From: Lindgomyces ingoldianus
Taxonomy: Eukaryota; Ascomycota; Dothideomycetes; Pleosporales; Lindgomycetaceae
Assembly (NCBI RefSeq): GCF_010093535.1
Contig: NW_022985171.1
Span: 1,056,757 to 1,120,756 of the forward strand
DNA length: 64,000 nt
Direction: 5' to 3'
The first letter of the stretch is position 1. The number at the start of each line of letters is the position of its first letter. The notes beneath the pieces were generated by a model. The model did not search any database. It was not told the origin of the DNA and saw only the letters and a program-made list of their open reading frames with translations. Positions 23,423 to 34,483 of this stretch are shown here, in pieces. The position numbers and the translations under genes were made by a program.

Positions 23423-25479
23423 TGTGGGAAGTTGTTTTTGGGTCGTATAAAAGGATGAAGTATAAACCACCTGGGCTAGGTATAGCACAATAGCTTAAGC
23501 GTTAAGTGAAGGTATAATGCAAACACACAGAGAACGAATGGCAGCCCAGCTGTAGCCAAAGAAAGAATCAAAACAATCAAGACAGGAGCGAACCCTAAGG
23601 AATGAAACTGCAGTTCAGTTGATGAAGATGAGATAAAAAAATGGAAGTTATCTACAACGCTCTCTGCCTTGCTTTTGTACTCTTCTTGCCTCCCTCTCCT
23701 GGACCTTCACGCCTCTGCCGCCTTACCAAAGCTTCGAGCTGTCAAAACCTCGTGATACCTCCTTGGCGCCCGTAGCTTGTATCGACAGCCTCAGGATGTT
23801 GCGTGAATGGTTTGAGCTTTGACCATCGCTTAGCCTATCACAGCTAGCCACATCGCTACACTTCAACCTCACACAGTAACCTCCGCACTCCTTCAACCTC
23901 CACTACCGACAAAGTAAGAAACAGACAGGCATAATGACGCAGCCCCCGGTCCCGAAAACTTGGAGTGGTTAACCGTTTGCGGGAACTTTGTTAAGCATAA
24001 AAATCCACTAACCAATCGTGTACCTCTTCTATCTCCCACTTCGTCTATTCATCCCGGAACTGTGTCTAGTTTTGCGTGCCGTTGTCCGGGAACCGTAACC
24101 TAGGTGCGAAAACCATTCCTTTCGGACTAGTCTCGCAACCGCCTGGATGAGGCACGGGTTTCTGTCTTGTGCGCGAGGCGCCGAGAGTTGAGACAATATC
24201 CGTTCGACAAGCAACGCTGGTCGCGCGAGTAGGAAGGATCGAATGAGCACCACGATATTTTCCACCAACGGGGGAAAGAAGTAAGGGGATGGCTGTCAGA
24301 ATGTGGATTCCCTGGAGAAATGGTTCCCTTATTTCCCTCTTCCTGTCATTTCCCTGCCTCTTGTTGCAAGTTACAACGCGCTGGTTTCTTCGAATTCTCC
24401 GAGGACGGTCTGAGGATGAGCGTGATTGGGTTGTTTGTTGTTCGCTTTCGTATTCACGACTATCCTGTAGGTTTAGGTAAACGCATAGATATATCGGCAT
24501 GAATGTTATGCGATGCACAGCTCGGCACATCAAAGTGCAGCGCAATGCAGCGCGTACGAGCACACAGATTTTCGATACGTTACCCGCCAACTCAAAATCC
24601 ATTCCTACTCCTCCTGAGATGTCCGTAGGGTTTTTCTTTAGTACTTTCAGTCTACATCTCTAGTTGTAGACTCGCGTTCCTATCTTCTCTTCTCTCTCCT
24701 TCTAAATAAGACAACGGGAAACCACAAGTTTTTGAAGGACCTCTCAAATTGGTTGGAATGTAGTGACGATTCCCATCTCCTGTGTTAACTGTTCTCCAAC
24801 ATGCCCTGCAAATGTTGACCTCATATCGATCATAAACTGTTATCTCGAGAATCATAGACACCAATAAAGAAACAGACATCGACGTTCTTCTCCGCGTAGA
24901 TATTTTTTCGTGGAAGAGGTGTTATCAGAGGTTCGCAGGTGGTATCGTCCTGAACTAGACCTTAAACCAACAATTTCCGTCAACGCAAGTGGTCAATATC
25001 TTCAGAAGACGTCAGCCAAGAGGTAACACTCAACATCGAGCAAAATCACTTAAAGGTTGACAGCGAAAGCAAAGGAGCAAGTAGAGAGCGATATTTCGGC
25101 GTGCAAAAAGATGAGCTGGGCAGGAATGCTCAGAATGCATCTCGATATTACCAGAAGAAGCACCTATTAATAGGAGAACTATGAAGAGCTTGATCTGCAC
25201 ATGCCTACGATCCTTTAGATTGTCTTTGCAGACCTAGACAACCCTTGCATGGGCGGCATAAACCCTACTATGGAGTAGACTTGTCGCTAGGGAAATTCTT
25301 CTACATATGACTTTCCACTTGCGCCTAGGCGCATGATTTTCAGGGTTCACCTGCCTTCATTCAACAATGTGGACAGCAAGACCAGCAATGATCACCCATT
25401 CAAACTACACGACCTGACCGAAAACCCTCTCTCTAAGTGATATAATCTAAGCCCTCTGCCTCTCACGCTCCTCATTTTC
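23423..25479. other. Intergenic, about 2 kb, becoming AT-rich
   Basis: The first few hundred bases should be the promoter of the secreted protein gene. The rest has only chance open frames, the longest a 178-codon minus frame at 24066-24602 with no domain or signal. From about 24600 the DNA is richer in A/T and shows nothing recognisable. Confidence 0.5.
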
Positions 25480-26345
25480 CTAGAACTCCACCCTAGAGCC
25501 GGGCTCACTAGAAAGCTCACACTTCACAGCTACGTTCTCCTCTTCGACAACCACCCAGATCAAAAGGCCATTATGCGTGCAATGCGGGCGCACACTAGAG
25601 GGTTCTGGAGTAGAAGACCTAGAATCACGTGCCCTATTGATAGCAATCCCTGCGCCGATGCCGAGTAAAATCAACACTGGAATGCCAAGATCAAGACTGG
25701 GACCTAATGCGGGTGCTCAATTTTTCGCTTTCCTTATTACTAGAGTAGAGGTAGATTTTGTTAGCGTCGAGCTCGGCAATACTCTATATTCTGCAGTACT
25801 AAGATGTAGTGTAAATAGGCAGAGCATAGAAGATATTGTGGAACCGGTACTGTCTGGAATATTTGTGTTCACGTCAATTGGAGGCGAAATGGTCGCAATT
25901 GGGGATGCTGCCACTGGTGTTTTCCCCGAACAGAGAGAGAGTATTTCAGAATTGGTGAGGCCGAAAAGCTAGGTGAGATCTTCTAATAAAGGCAACTAAA
26001 TCCCGATTGTAACTCTTTTTTTACTGGCTACAGTGGGAGATATGTGATTGAATCGAGGCAGGCAGGTGGTGTAGGAGAGTGCGGCAGGTAGGATAAGAAA
26101 GTGACACTTGGAGTAGATAGCGGGGCTAGTGGCGGCATAATCATCATGAAGGCCTTGTTAGCTTATTTGAACGAAATTAGTGTCCGTCTAGATGACCTCT
26201 TTGAAACATGGTGCTTGTCCAGTATAAAGTGAACATTTAGTGAAAAATCGACGGTACAGCTATTAGATGAGAGATTCATAAAGAGGCCATTAGAGGCTGA
26301 GCTGAAAACAGCACAGAGTATCGTAGAAAGAAAAGGAAATATCAT
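25480..26345 (-). CDS. Possible signal-peptide, single-pass membrane protein (exons unresolved)
   Basis: Three open segments on the minus strand look like pieces of one gene. 26345-26163 starts MIFPFLSTILCAVF, a signal-peptide-like sequence. 25960-25717 begins after a TAG acceptor with LFGLTNSEILSLCSG and then a Thr/Ser/Pro-rich stretch (SPIATISPPIDVNTNIPD). 25706-25480 begins after an AG with ALGPSLDLGIP, then a short hydrophobic membrane segment (VLILLGIGAGIAI), a basic stop-transfer and a cytosolic tail ending at the TGA/TAG near 25480. This is the layout of the many Pezizomycotina membrane-anchored proteins with a Cys-containing ectodomain, Ser/Thr stalk and one transmembrane helix. I cannot connect the segments by good splice sites, in particular between the stalk and the membrane part, so it may be broken. 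The A/T-rich surroundings favour decay. Confidence 0.35.
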
Positions 26346-26959
26346 TGCGGCTCATATTTTATCAATGGAATGATTGGTTGGACAAGTCTTGCGTAGGACA
26401 CAGGTAACAGCAAAGAGGATTAAAAGGAGTCGAAGAGTGGTTAAGCTTGGGTAGGTGAAAACCATCCCTATTTATTACCGTAGAGACCAAAAAGGATCCC
26501 ATCCCAAACATAGACTAGATCGCCAGGTTTAGAGGGTGTGCAACCTCCCCTGCGAGGGAGAACGACTTCTCCGAAAGGTATCGCCAAAGCTTTCCTCCCC
26601 CTGTTTGTTCTCTATAAGCCACACATCCATTCTGATCCTGACTGAGCGGGACACGAATCTCCGAAACTAGAAGCACCACCCCACAAGCAGCAACAGTGTA
26701 GATGCTATTAAGTCAGAGCTTACCAAAGGTAAAGAGCAAATAATATAACCATGTCAAGGCAATCTAAATAAATATTTCAGATGTTCTGCCCTCTCTGTCA
26801 AGCATTACATTCAAGCCTACCTTTGCTTTTGACTCTTCTACGTCATATTCGTCAGCACCTGATGTCAAGATCAACATTCACTACACCAAAACGACCTAAA
26901 AATCTAACGTGGCCCTAATCCAATTGACACCTAATCATAACCTCATTACCGATCTATTC
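26346..26959. other. Intergenic, AT-rich
   Basis: 614 bp with no supported gene. The right side is the 3' region of the K+ channel gene. T/A-rich runs occur near 26740-26790. Confidence 0.5.
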
Positions 26960-29720
26960 CTAATCGGGACCCTTCCCATTTGCTCCAGAAACCAGCACTT
27001 GGTTCTGTGCATCCTTTCTCTCTTCCCGAATCTCATCTGTTTCCTCTATACCAGACCCTCTAGCCTCTTGCATACCTATATCTTTCTCTTTCTCTTTGTC
27101 TTCATCTTTATCTTTCTCTGTGCCATCTTCACTCTTTTCTTTCAAAGGATCAAGTCTGAATAGCGCTTTCTCCTTCTCCTTCTTCTTTTTCTCCGCCTCC
27201 TTTCGTTTCTCCAATCTCACAAGACTCTCACAAAGGCTCTGAAGCAACCATCCGCTCTCACCGAGCCCACTTAATAACGGACTATCATCGCCAATCCAAT
27301 CCCACTCAACAAGGCCTTCCTCTTCCTCTTCTTGCAGTACACCTTCGCCCCGCTCACCTGCAGTGCTCTTCGTAAACCGTATTAAACGTGTAAATTCGAC
27401 CCACTCCTCATAGGTATATTTCTTCGTTTTCGGAAGCCGGAGATCGGCTGCCACACGACGAATACTCAACGCCAGACGTCGTGAAAGCGAAAACGACGTT
27501 GGAACATGACCTGCAGCATCTTGTTCCGCTTCTACCGCGAGAGACGGGATCGTCGGGTTTGTAGTAGCACGCAAGTCTTCCTCTTCTTCGGCGTCGATTT
27601 CCTCACCGTTCTCAGGATTGCCTTCCGAAGGATCCATAGTGGCGAATCCCTTCTTTAGTCTCTTCTTCGCAGCTCGGCTGGCGAGTCTTGTTTGGATCCA
27701 GTTCAGAAGCCAGGGGTGTTTGTCCAGAAAGGATCTCCAGATCCCTTCTTTCGGTAACACAGTGAAATCGGCGAGCTGGCTGGACCAATTCTTGAATTTC
27801 TCAACAACAGTGTCGCCCATGTCTGATACTAGAATTGTCATGGTTGGCACTGCAATGAGGCTCCATGCCACAAAAAAACATCTCCCAGCGTTGGATTTCG
27901 GGGATAGATCGCCATAGCCGATAGTGAGAAGTGAGACGTAGCAGAAGTAAAGCGCTTGGAAGTATGTCATGCCTTGAGCATGTTTCTCGGCTTCCCAGAA
28001 GACGATTGCCCCTACACACCAGAGAATACCGAAGGCAAAGATAGAGAAAGTTAGCGCGTACCATTTCTTGAATTTCGAGGTTGAGCGTTGGATGCTTCGC
28101 ATTGCTTCAAACCGGTCCTTTTCTTCGCGCATAAGGATGAGCCGGGGTTTGCGAATGAGACGGTTCTGGACCGGTGTAATAGATGTTACGCGGCGGGCTG
28201 TACTACTCATAACTGTTCTGTATGCCCTTCCCCCTAACGGAGCGCTGATGTCCCCAGCATGAAGATTTCGCCTACGAACGAGATGGTGAACTTCGTGCTC
28301 GCGCTGTCGGAGGTCAAACGAGTTAGTGACTGTACGGGAGATCGTTCGTTCTCGAGCACGCTTGAGATGTTTGTGAACAATATTTTCTTCTCCCAGCTGC
28401 CGCATGAATTTATAGATGGAGGAGATGACAAGACCGAGCATAATGATACCGCCAACGGAATATGGGAACACAAGACCGCGACCGATATTGTTTGTAGGGT
28501 AGAGGTCACCAAATCCAACAGTCAGGATAGTTACATCGCAGAAGTATAGCTTGGTAACGTTAGCTATCGCTGCTTTAAGGGGTGTGCAAAAAGGCTAGAG
28601 GGGTGGAAGCTTACGGCATCCGCGAAGTCCCACCCTGACTCCCCATCATCTGTTTCTATGCGTGCGAAGATGGCGGCCCCTCCTGCTAGCCAAATAAAGA
28701 ATAGCATTGTTTGCAAGATCAAGGTACGTTGAGCGTCGGTGAGATTGAAAGTGTCAGGGTAATGGGCTAAGAAGTACCCAAGCATATTGATCATGAGAAT
28801 CATAGAGCAAACAAGGTACAACGCTGCGGCAGCGATGGCGTACCAAAAGCCTTGGGTGTAGGTCTCATAGGGGCGGACTGGTGGTGCGTAAATATGCATG
28901 CAGGCAGTTATTGCCATGAGCTTGTTCTAAGTTAGAGTGGTTCAGATAGTGGAGAAGTGAAAATATGAGGTAGAAGTAGTGACAAGAGTATGAGTAGGTT
29001 AAAACTTACAAATCCGGTGGACAGATACCAAAAGATGATTGTGACCGGAAGAGCAATAATGTAGCGAATTCGCTGAGTAAAGTTTAAGAGGAGGAAGAGG
29101 TTACCCAAGAATCCGAATATTAGAGAGGCAACGTTCAGCCAGTAGCACCTGCTTAACGTCAGATGTGGGAAAAAGAGGTTGAAGCTTCCGCAATCCTCAC
29201 CATAGGGGATCTCGAAATGGAACTCCTTGGAAATCAGGGACGAATTTATCGTCGATGAACACATTCTCTCTCCAGAAGGTAACCAGAGCTGCAATAGAAA
29301 GGACATTTGCAAGGGGACCAAGGCTTGCTGCTAAAAGACTTGTCACATGTAAGTCACTTCCCTTGATGGCGAGGTATGAAGGTATTGTGGACTTACGGAA
29401 TGGCCGTAGACGCAAACCACCAGTCACTAGTCAAAGATCCAACATCAGTGCAGTTCAGGAGAAGGCATAGGACCCAGCTAATTGTGCAGACAAGCAGTAG
29501 TCGAGTTGATAGTCAGGGTATCGTACCTCTTTTCATTTTCGTCAAAGTTCACCTTGCGTTTCCATCTGCTGTTCTTCCAATTTTGTCGAGCTTCCGACAT
29601 TTCGATGTTCGCGCTCTCGTCATATTGAATGTTCTGACTGAAACCGCTTTCTTCAGGGGTTTGCAGCTTCTCTGGATTCCCTGATGGAACGTCTGTGGGG
29701 GTTGCTGTAGTTGATGACAT
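26960..29720 (-). CDS. TOK1: TOK1-type outward-rectifying two-pore potassium channel
   Basis: Six exons in transcript order: 29720-29527, 29426-29397, 29338-29201, 29148-29010, 28926-28615 and 28549-26960, totalling 2403 nt and 800 aa. Two K+ selectivity filters are present: TVGFGD at residues 281-286 and TIGYGD at 480-485. Eight hydrophobic segments fit the fungal TOK layout: a four-helix N-terminal part beginning WWFASTAIPLLAASLGPLAN, then two pore units. TOK channels sit in the plasma membrane and pass outward K+ current, setting membrane potential (family knowledge). After the second pore comes a conserved gate-proximal tail, then a 300-residue charged C-terminus with KEKEKD repeats. Intron 5 (28550-28614) is placed so that DFADA joins LYFCDV, the only junction that keeps the frame and the pore helix. 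Exon 2 is only 30 nt. Length agrees with other fungal TOK proteins (about 650-800 aa). Confidence 0.93.
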
Positions 29721-30379
29721 GGTTGCGCCACGGAGATGCTATTGTTATCGAGATACAGCGGCCATAGTAGAAGTTTTAGAGTGGTGAAGTTAGAGTAGTC
29801 TCGTTTGGAGACCCCAGGAAAGAAAAATAGGTCAAATCGTGAGAGTCGGGCAGGCAGAAGTCACACCGCGCGAAGAATTGAGGGGTCTCGAAGCCTGTGA
29901 AATGGCACTAAGGTTCCAAGGTATAGTAAAAGATGAGGTGCATTGGCGGGGATATAAATCGGACGCTAGGGTGACAGAGGATAGAAGGGAGACAGGGTGT
30001 GGTTAGGTGGTCCGATCAAAGAACACGGCGCATAAGCAATGGCGCAGTCCATCATGGCGTAATGCCGGTCGGGGATCACCAGACTGCAAGTACGGGACGT
30101 CACACTAGACACAGCTTGAAGGTCTCACACGTGGATCAAGGTCCGGTGTGAAGCTGACTCCAGTAGCGCCGACTCCAGCCGGAGATGCAATGCCAAGCTG
30201 TCATCATCTCCAACCGCTACTAACAAGTGATTGGATGCAGGCCCTTTAGTGGCAAACTGACTGTTCGGCTCTTGATTTAGGTGCTTGCTGTGAATGAAAG
30301 TGAGTCTCCATGACGTCATGCTTGCATTGAAGCTTCTACATCTATGTATATACAGAGTCGTCACTGAAAGAAGCGTCTT
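29721..30379. promoter_or_regulatory. K+ channel promoter and ETF alpha 3' region
   Basis: 659 bp between two minus-strand genes. The part next to 29721 is the channel promoter and leader; the part next to 30379 is the 3' region of the ETF alpha gene. A TGACGTCA octamer (CRE-like) lies at about 30310-30317. No gene is visible. Confidence 0.5.
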
Positions 30380-31542
30380 CTACTGCGATTTTAGCTTCTC
30401 AGTCAACTCAGGAACTTTGTCGAATAAATCGCCCACTAGGCCAACATCTGCCACTTGGAAGATTGGCGCATCGGGGTCCTTGTTTATCGCTGCGATGACT
30501 TTGCTGTCCTTCATCCCAGCTAAGTGCTGAATAGCTCCGGAGATACCCGCGCAGAGGTAAAGTTGAGGAGCCACATTCTTTCCAGTCTGTCCCACTTGAA
30601 GACTGTTATCCGCAAAGCCGCTGTCGACTGCAGCTCTCGAAGCACCAATGGCGGCACCCAGTGCATCTGCGAGAGGCGGCATTAGCCTGTCGAATTCCTC
30701 CTTCGACTTCAACCCACGTCCACCAGACACTACTTTATCTGCGGAACCAAGGTCCGGTCGATCAGACTTGGCCAAATCCTCCGATACCCATTCAGTAGGG
30801 CATTCTGCCTTTGGATCTACACCCTCCTCTATCGCGGTGGACCCGCCTTCGGTCTCCGGGATAGGAAATGCGGTTCCTCGCACTGTGATGACCTTGGTGC
30901 TGTCCAACGACTGGACGGTAAGAATGGCATTACCGGCGTAGATGGGACGGACAAATGCTTTTCGAAATCAAGTTAGTGGAATTGATATAGAAGCTCGCGC
31001 AAGAGCCTGCATACTGTCTTCGCTTTCAATAGCCGTGATGTCTGATATTTGCTGAGTGTCGAGAAGTGCAGCAATACGAGGCATCAAGTTTTTCCCAAAT
31101 GCTGAGTGTGCTGCGAGAATATGTGTGAAGCCTCCTTTCTTGATATTCTCGACGAGGAGGGGGGCGAAGTTTTCGGGGAGGCCCTGTATTTACAGTCAAC
31201 ACCCCGCTCGGTTCTTTCTCAATCGCTCAAACATCGCACCTTATCGTATGCACCATTCTCCACGTATATTATCTTCTCGAGGCCTTTCACCTTGGCTGCC
31301 TCGTCCGCAGCGGCCTTGACCCCACTTCCGGCAATGAATGCAGTCACCGAACCACCAACCTTTCCACCCGCGGTCACTGCGGCTAATGACGCCACATTGA
31401 GCTTCCCTTCTCTTTGCTCCAGAACCGCTAGTGTTGACAGTAATCGTGTAAGTGCGGAGTGGTGCAGAATAGCTGTGGGTTGTGTGCATCGAAGCTGCGT
31501 TCGTGCTTGTCGGAGGACGGACAGACGTGCGGCGGAAAACAT
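30380..31542 (-). CDS. AIM45: Electron transfer flavoprotein subunit alpha, mitochondrial
   Basis: Exons 31542-31240, 31183-31015 and 30957-30380 join to 1050 nt, 349 aa (human ETFA 333). The N-terminus is a mitochondrial presequence rich in Arg, Ser, Leu and Ala without acids ([18 protein letters not shown]). The ETF N-terminal domain follows ([33 protein letters not shown]). The C-terminal FAD domain shows its signature loops: [10 protein letters not shown] (233-242), QVGQTGK (278-284), [18 protein letters not shown] (291-307) and [10 protein letters not shown] (315-324), then [10 protein letters not shown]. It pairs with ETF beta in the matrix and carries electrons from acyl-CoA and other flavin dehydrogenases to ETF-ubiquinone oxidoreductase. 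AIM45 is the yeast name. The start at 31542 is preferred over upstream codons because it opens the presequence. It is divergent from the SWI3-like gene. Confidence 0.96.
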
Positions 31543-31725
31543 GATGAAAGAATTGAACAATGAGATCACCAGGAGCGAGGGAAGGAAGGAGAATCGAAGA
31601 AGTGGGGAGAAGTAAAGTCCAGGAATGCCGCAAGTGATTGGGTGCGTTTGATCGGAGAACGATGACCTCGGCTGGCATCGCTTGACCCGGGCTTGCTCGT
31701 TTTGGGCCGGGTGAGCACCAATCCA

Positions 31726-31733
31726 TCACGTGA
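31726..31733. promoter_or_regulatory. Palindromic E-box TCACGTGA
   Basis: Perfect 8-bp palindrome in the ETF alpha / SWI3-like divergent promoter, seven bases from an upstream CCAAT box. It is a likely bHLH binding site by sequence; function is inferred. Confidence 0.4.
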
Positions 31734-31817
31734 CTGGTCGAAGCCGCCAAACCAGGCCGGGGGAAAAGTACGGAGCACATCGCGAAAGTCGACGCGACGA
31801 GCTCCCCAACCCGCCCA

Positions 31818-31857
31818 CCATCCCCCATCCCCCCATCCCCCCATCCCCCCATCCCCC
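31818..31857. repeat. (CCCCCCAT)n minisatellite
   Basis: About five near-perfect copies of an 8-bp C-run unit separated by AT, on the plus strand in a divergent promoter. The opposite strand has regularly spaced G5-6 runs and could form a G-quadruplex. Confidence 0.85.
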
Positions 31858-32033
31858 GCCGTCCACGCCTTCATTTCTCGAAGTTGCTATTCCAATTTCC
31901 TGCTAGCTTCTGCCTGCCCGTTGCCATCCTCCCGCGGCACTCGCGACCAGCGCGCCCTCCTTGCACTCGCATCGGCGCAACCTCTACAATCCCCCGGACT
32001 CATCGCAACCGCTGTGCATCACCATCACCGGCT

Positions 32034-34483
32034 ATGGCTGACGATGCGGCGGCAGGGAGTGCTTCTGCACCCGAAGTGGACAGCTCTATTGCAGGAGGGG
32101 AAGGCGCTCCCCACGCGCAGTCCAACGCGCAAGATCAAGGTTCGTTGCAATCCTTCCCACCCGCTCCATGCACCACGCCATCCCCCAACGCCGCGCCAAC
32201 CCCCAAAATGTCGGCCGCAGTCATGCCCCGTGCCTATAAAGACGATGAAGATACCACTCTGAGCGACCTTTCGATAACAGATCTCCTAGATGTCTCCATG
32301 CTCGACGACCAAGAACCTGCCTCTCTTTCCCTGAAGGAGTCCTCTCGCGAGCCCTCCACTACAACTCCCGCACCCGTCTTGGACAACCCTCTAGATGCGC
32401 CAGAGGGCCCCAGGCCAGAAGCGACTGATGCCGATGGCCACGACGACGAAGAGATGGCTGGAGCCGACGACGCGAAGAAAGAGAAGAACGGAGAGGCCGC
32501 TGAGGGCACTGATGCAGATGCGCAATCGAAATCGGCCCTGGAATCTCAAGCCCGATCACACTTTGCCACCCAAACCTATTCGACCATCATCCCCAGCTAC
32601 GCTAGCTGGTTCGACATGCACTACATTGACCACCGTGAGCGTAAGGCCCTCCCGGAGTTCTTCAACGGGAGAAATCGCAGCAAGACGCCCGCTGTGTATA
32701 GGGACTACCGAGATTTCATGATCAACACGTATCGGCTAAACCCGTACGAGTACTTGACTGTCACGGCCTGTCGGCGCAACTTGGCGGGCGATGTGTGTGC
32801 CATCATGCGGGTTCACGCCTTTCTCGAGCAGTGGGGTCTGATCAATTATCAGGTAATAGGATCCACTCTAGCGCTGTTTGAACGTTCGCACTGACCCTTT
32901 AGGTTGATCCGCAAGAACGCCCGTCCAACATTGGACCTCCCTTTACTGGTCATTTCAAGACAACTGTGGACACTCCGAGGGGGCTTCAGCCATTCCAACC
33001 CGCGCCCAAATCCATCACGACCCCAGGCAAGCCGAATCCTGCCACCGAAGCAGCGGCCAACCAGCCGGCAACTGCAAAGTCTGACTTGACTAAGTCCATC
33101 GGTCGACATATTTACGAACAAAATGGGAAAGAGCTATCACCTTCGGAATCCAAGGACAAGACTACGAACGGGGAAGGCGCCGCCAACGGAGCGTCTGGGT
33201 CAGCCGACATGAAGGCTCTGGAAGCTGCCCAAAAGGAACCTATCAGTCCCGTCCACTGCAACAGCTGTGGCGTGGACTGCACTCGGTCGTATTGGCACTA
33301 TACGAAGACTTCTCCACAACCAATACCGAATAAGGCACAGGTGTCAAACTATCACGATATTTGCCCGAGGTGTTTTGTGGACGCCAGCTTCTCGATGTCA
33401 TATACTAACAAGGGCTATGTCAAGGTGGAGAATGGTGAATACTCGTTGGCTGGAGACCCTGACTTAAAATGGTCGGATGCGGAAGTCCTGCGGTTACTTG
33501 AGGGCCTGGAGCAATTTGATGACGACTGGAACCAGGTTGCCGATAAAGTCGAAACCAAGACTCGGGAACAGTGCGTGTTAAAATTCCTCCAGCTAGAAAT
33601 CGAAGACAAGTATCTGGAAGCAGACTTTGCGGAACCTGAATCAGTCAGCGGGCTATCGTTTATGCAGAACGGACGAATGCCCATCTCTCAAGCCGACAAC
33701 CCAGTTTTAAGCGTGTTAAGTTTCATGGCTGGCTTGTCTCCAGCGGGCGTCACCGAAGCTGCAGTCGCGTCGGGAAGGAGTATTAAGGCGATGAGGAGCA
33801 TTATGGAAGAGCGGATCAACAAGGTATCAACGTCAGAGTCGGAGAAGGGTAAGGAAAAGGAAAAGGACAAGACCCCTGCGACTGCAGGTTCAGAAGTGAA
33901 AAATGAAGATGCAATGGACGTCGATGCTCAACCGGGCACTGAGTCTTCAATGCTACCACCAAAAACCTCCACGACCGATAAAGATGCGTCAGCTTCGCCT
34001 GCCACCACGGAAATCAGCCCTCTCATTACAGTACCATTCGCTCTCACAGCTGCCCGCTCTTCAGGACTTGCCTCACACGAGGAGCGTCATATTACCCGCC
34101 TCGTCTCTGGCGCCGTAAATCTGCAACTTCAGAAACTCCAAATGAAGCTCGATCACTTCAACGCCTTCGAAAAGATCCTTGCCGCCGAACGCCGCGACCT
34201 TCAACGTCGTCGCCAGCAACTCTTTCTCGACAGACTCATGTTCCAGCGACGTGTGCGAGCGCTTGAGGATGCTACAAAGAAAATCAATGCCAGCTTGGGC
34301 GGTGTGCCCGGTCTTCCAGGCGCCCTCAGCCCAGAAGAGGCTGTCAATGCGCTGACAGACGCGATACGGACATTTGGCGTTGGCAAGGGTGACGAGAGTA
34401 TGGGCGCTAAGCGGTCGAGTATTGATGGAAGTATCCAGCCGTACGAAGATGGCAGTGATGGTTTCTCGAGAATAGAGGTTTAG
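32034..34483 (+). CDS. SWI3/RSC8-type chromatin remodelling subunit (SMARCC family)
   Basis: Exons 32034-32852 and 32903-34483 join to 2400 nt, 799 aa. Domain order is that of SMARCC proteins. First comes an acidic, disordered N-terminus. A SWIRM domain follows at about 181-275 ([20 protein letters not shown], then [16 protein letters not shown], ending [14 protein letters not shown] across the intron). A ZZ-type zinc finger lies at about 390-432 (CNSCGVDC, then CPRCF), and a SANT domain at about 462-504 ([40 protein letters not shown]). The C-terminus is a long coiled coil near 670-740. These proteins dimerise as the scaffold of SWI/SNF and RSC complexes in the nucleus. Whether it is the single SWI/SNF-RSC shared subunit, as in filamentous fungi generally, is inference. 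The start at 32034 is the first ATG in frame. Confidence 0.94.

Larger units (their letters stand above)
31543..32033. promoter_or_regulatory. Divergent promoter ETF alpha / SWI3-like gene
   Basis: 491 bp between outward-facing starts. It contains a CCAAT box near 31719, a palindromic TCACGTGA E-box at 31726-31733 and a (CCCCCCAT)n repeat at 31818-31857. TCACGTGA is the classic site of bHLH factors such as Cbf1 (family knowledge); which gene it serves is not decidable here. Confidence 0.55.

Noticed and set aside
24066..24602. 178-codon minus-strand open frame
   Set aside because: No domain, signal peptide or regular composition, it sits in intergenic DNA, and its sequence is rich in Arg/Ser/Thr as in chance frames.
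20468..31542. Secondary-metabolite or transport gene cluster (acetyltransferase, secreted protein, channel)
   Set aside because: No synthase, P450, oxidoreductase or cluster regulator is present; the genes are unrelated.
31241..31852. 203-codon minus frame overlapping ETF alpha exon 1
   Set aside because: Out of frame with the clear ETF alpha sequence and running into the (CCCCCCAT)n repeat.
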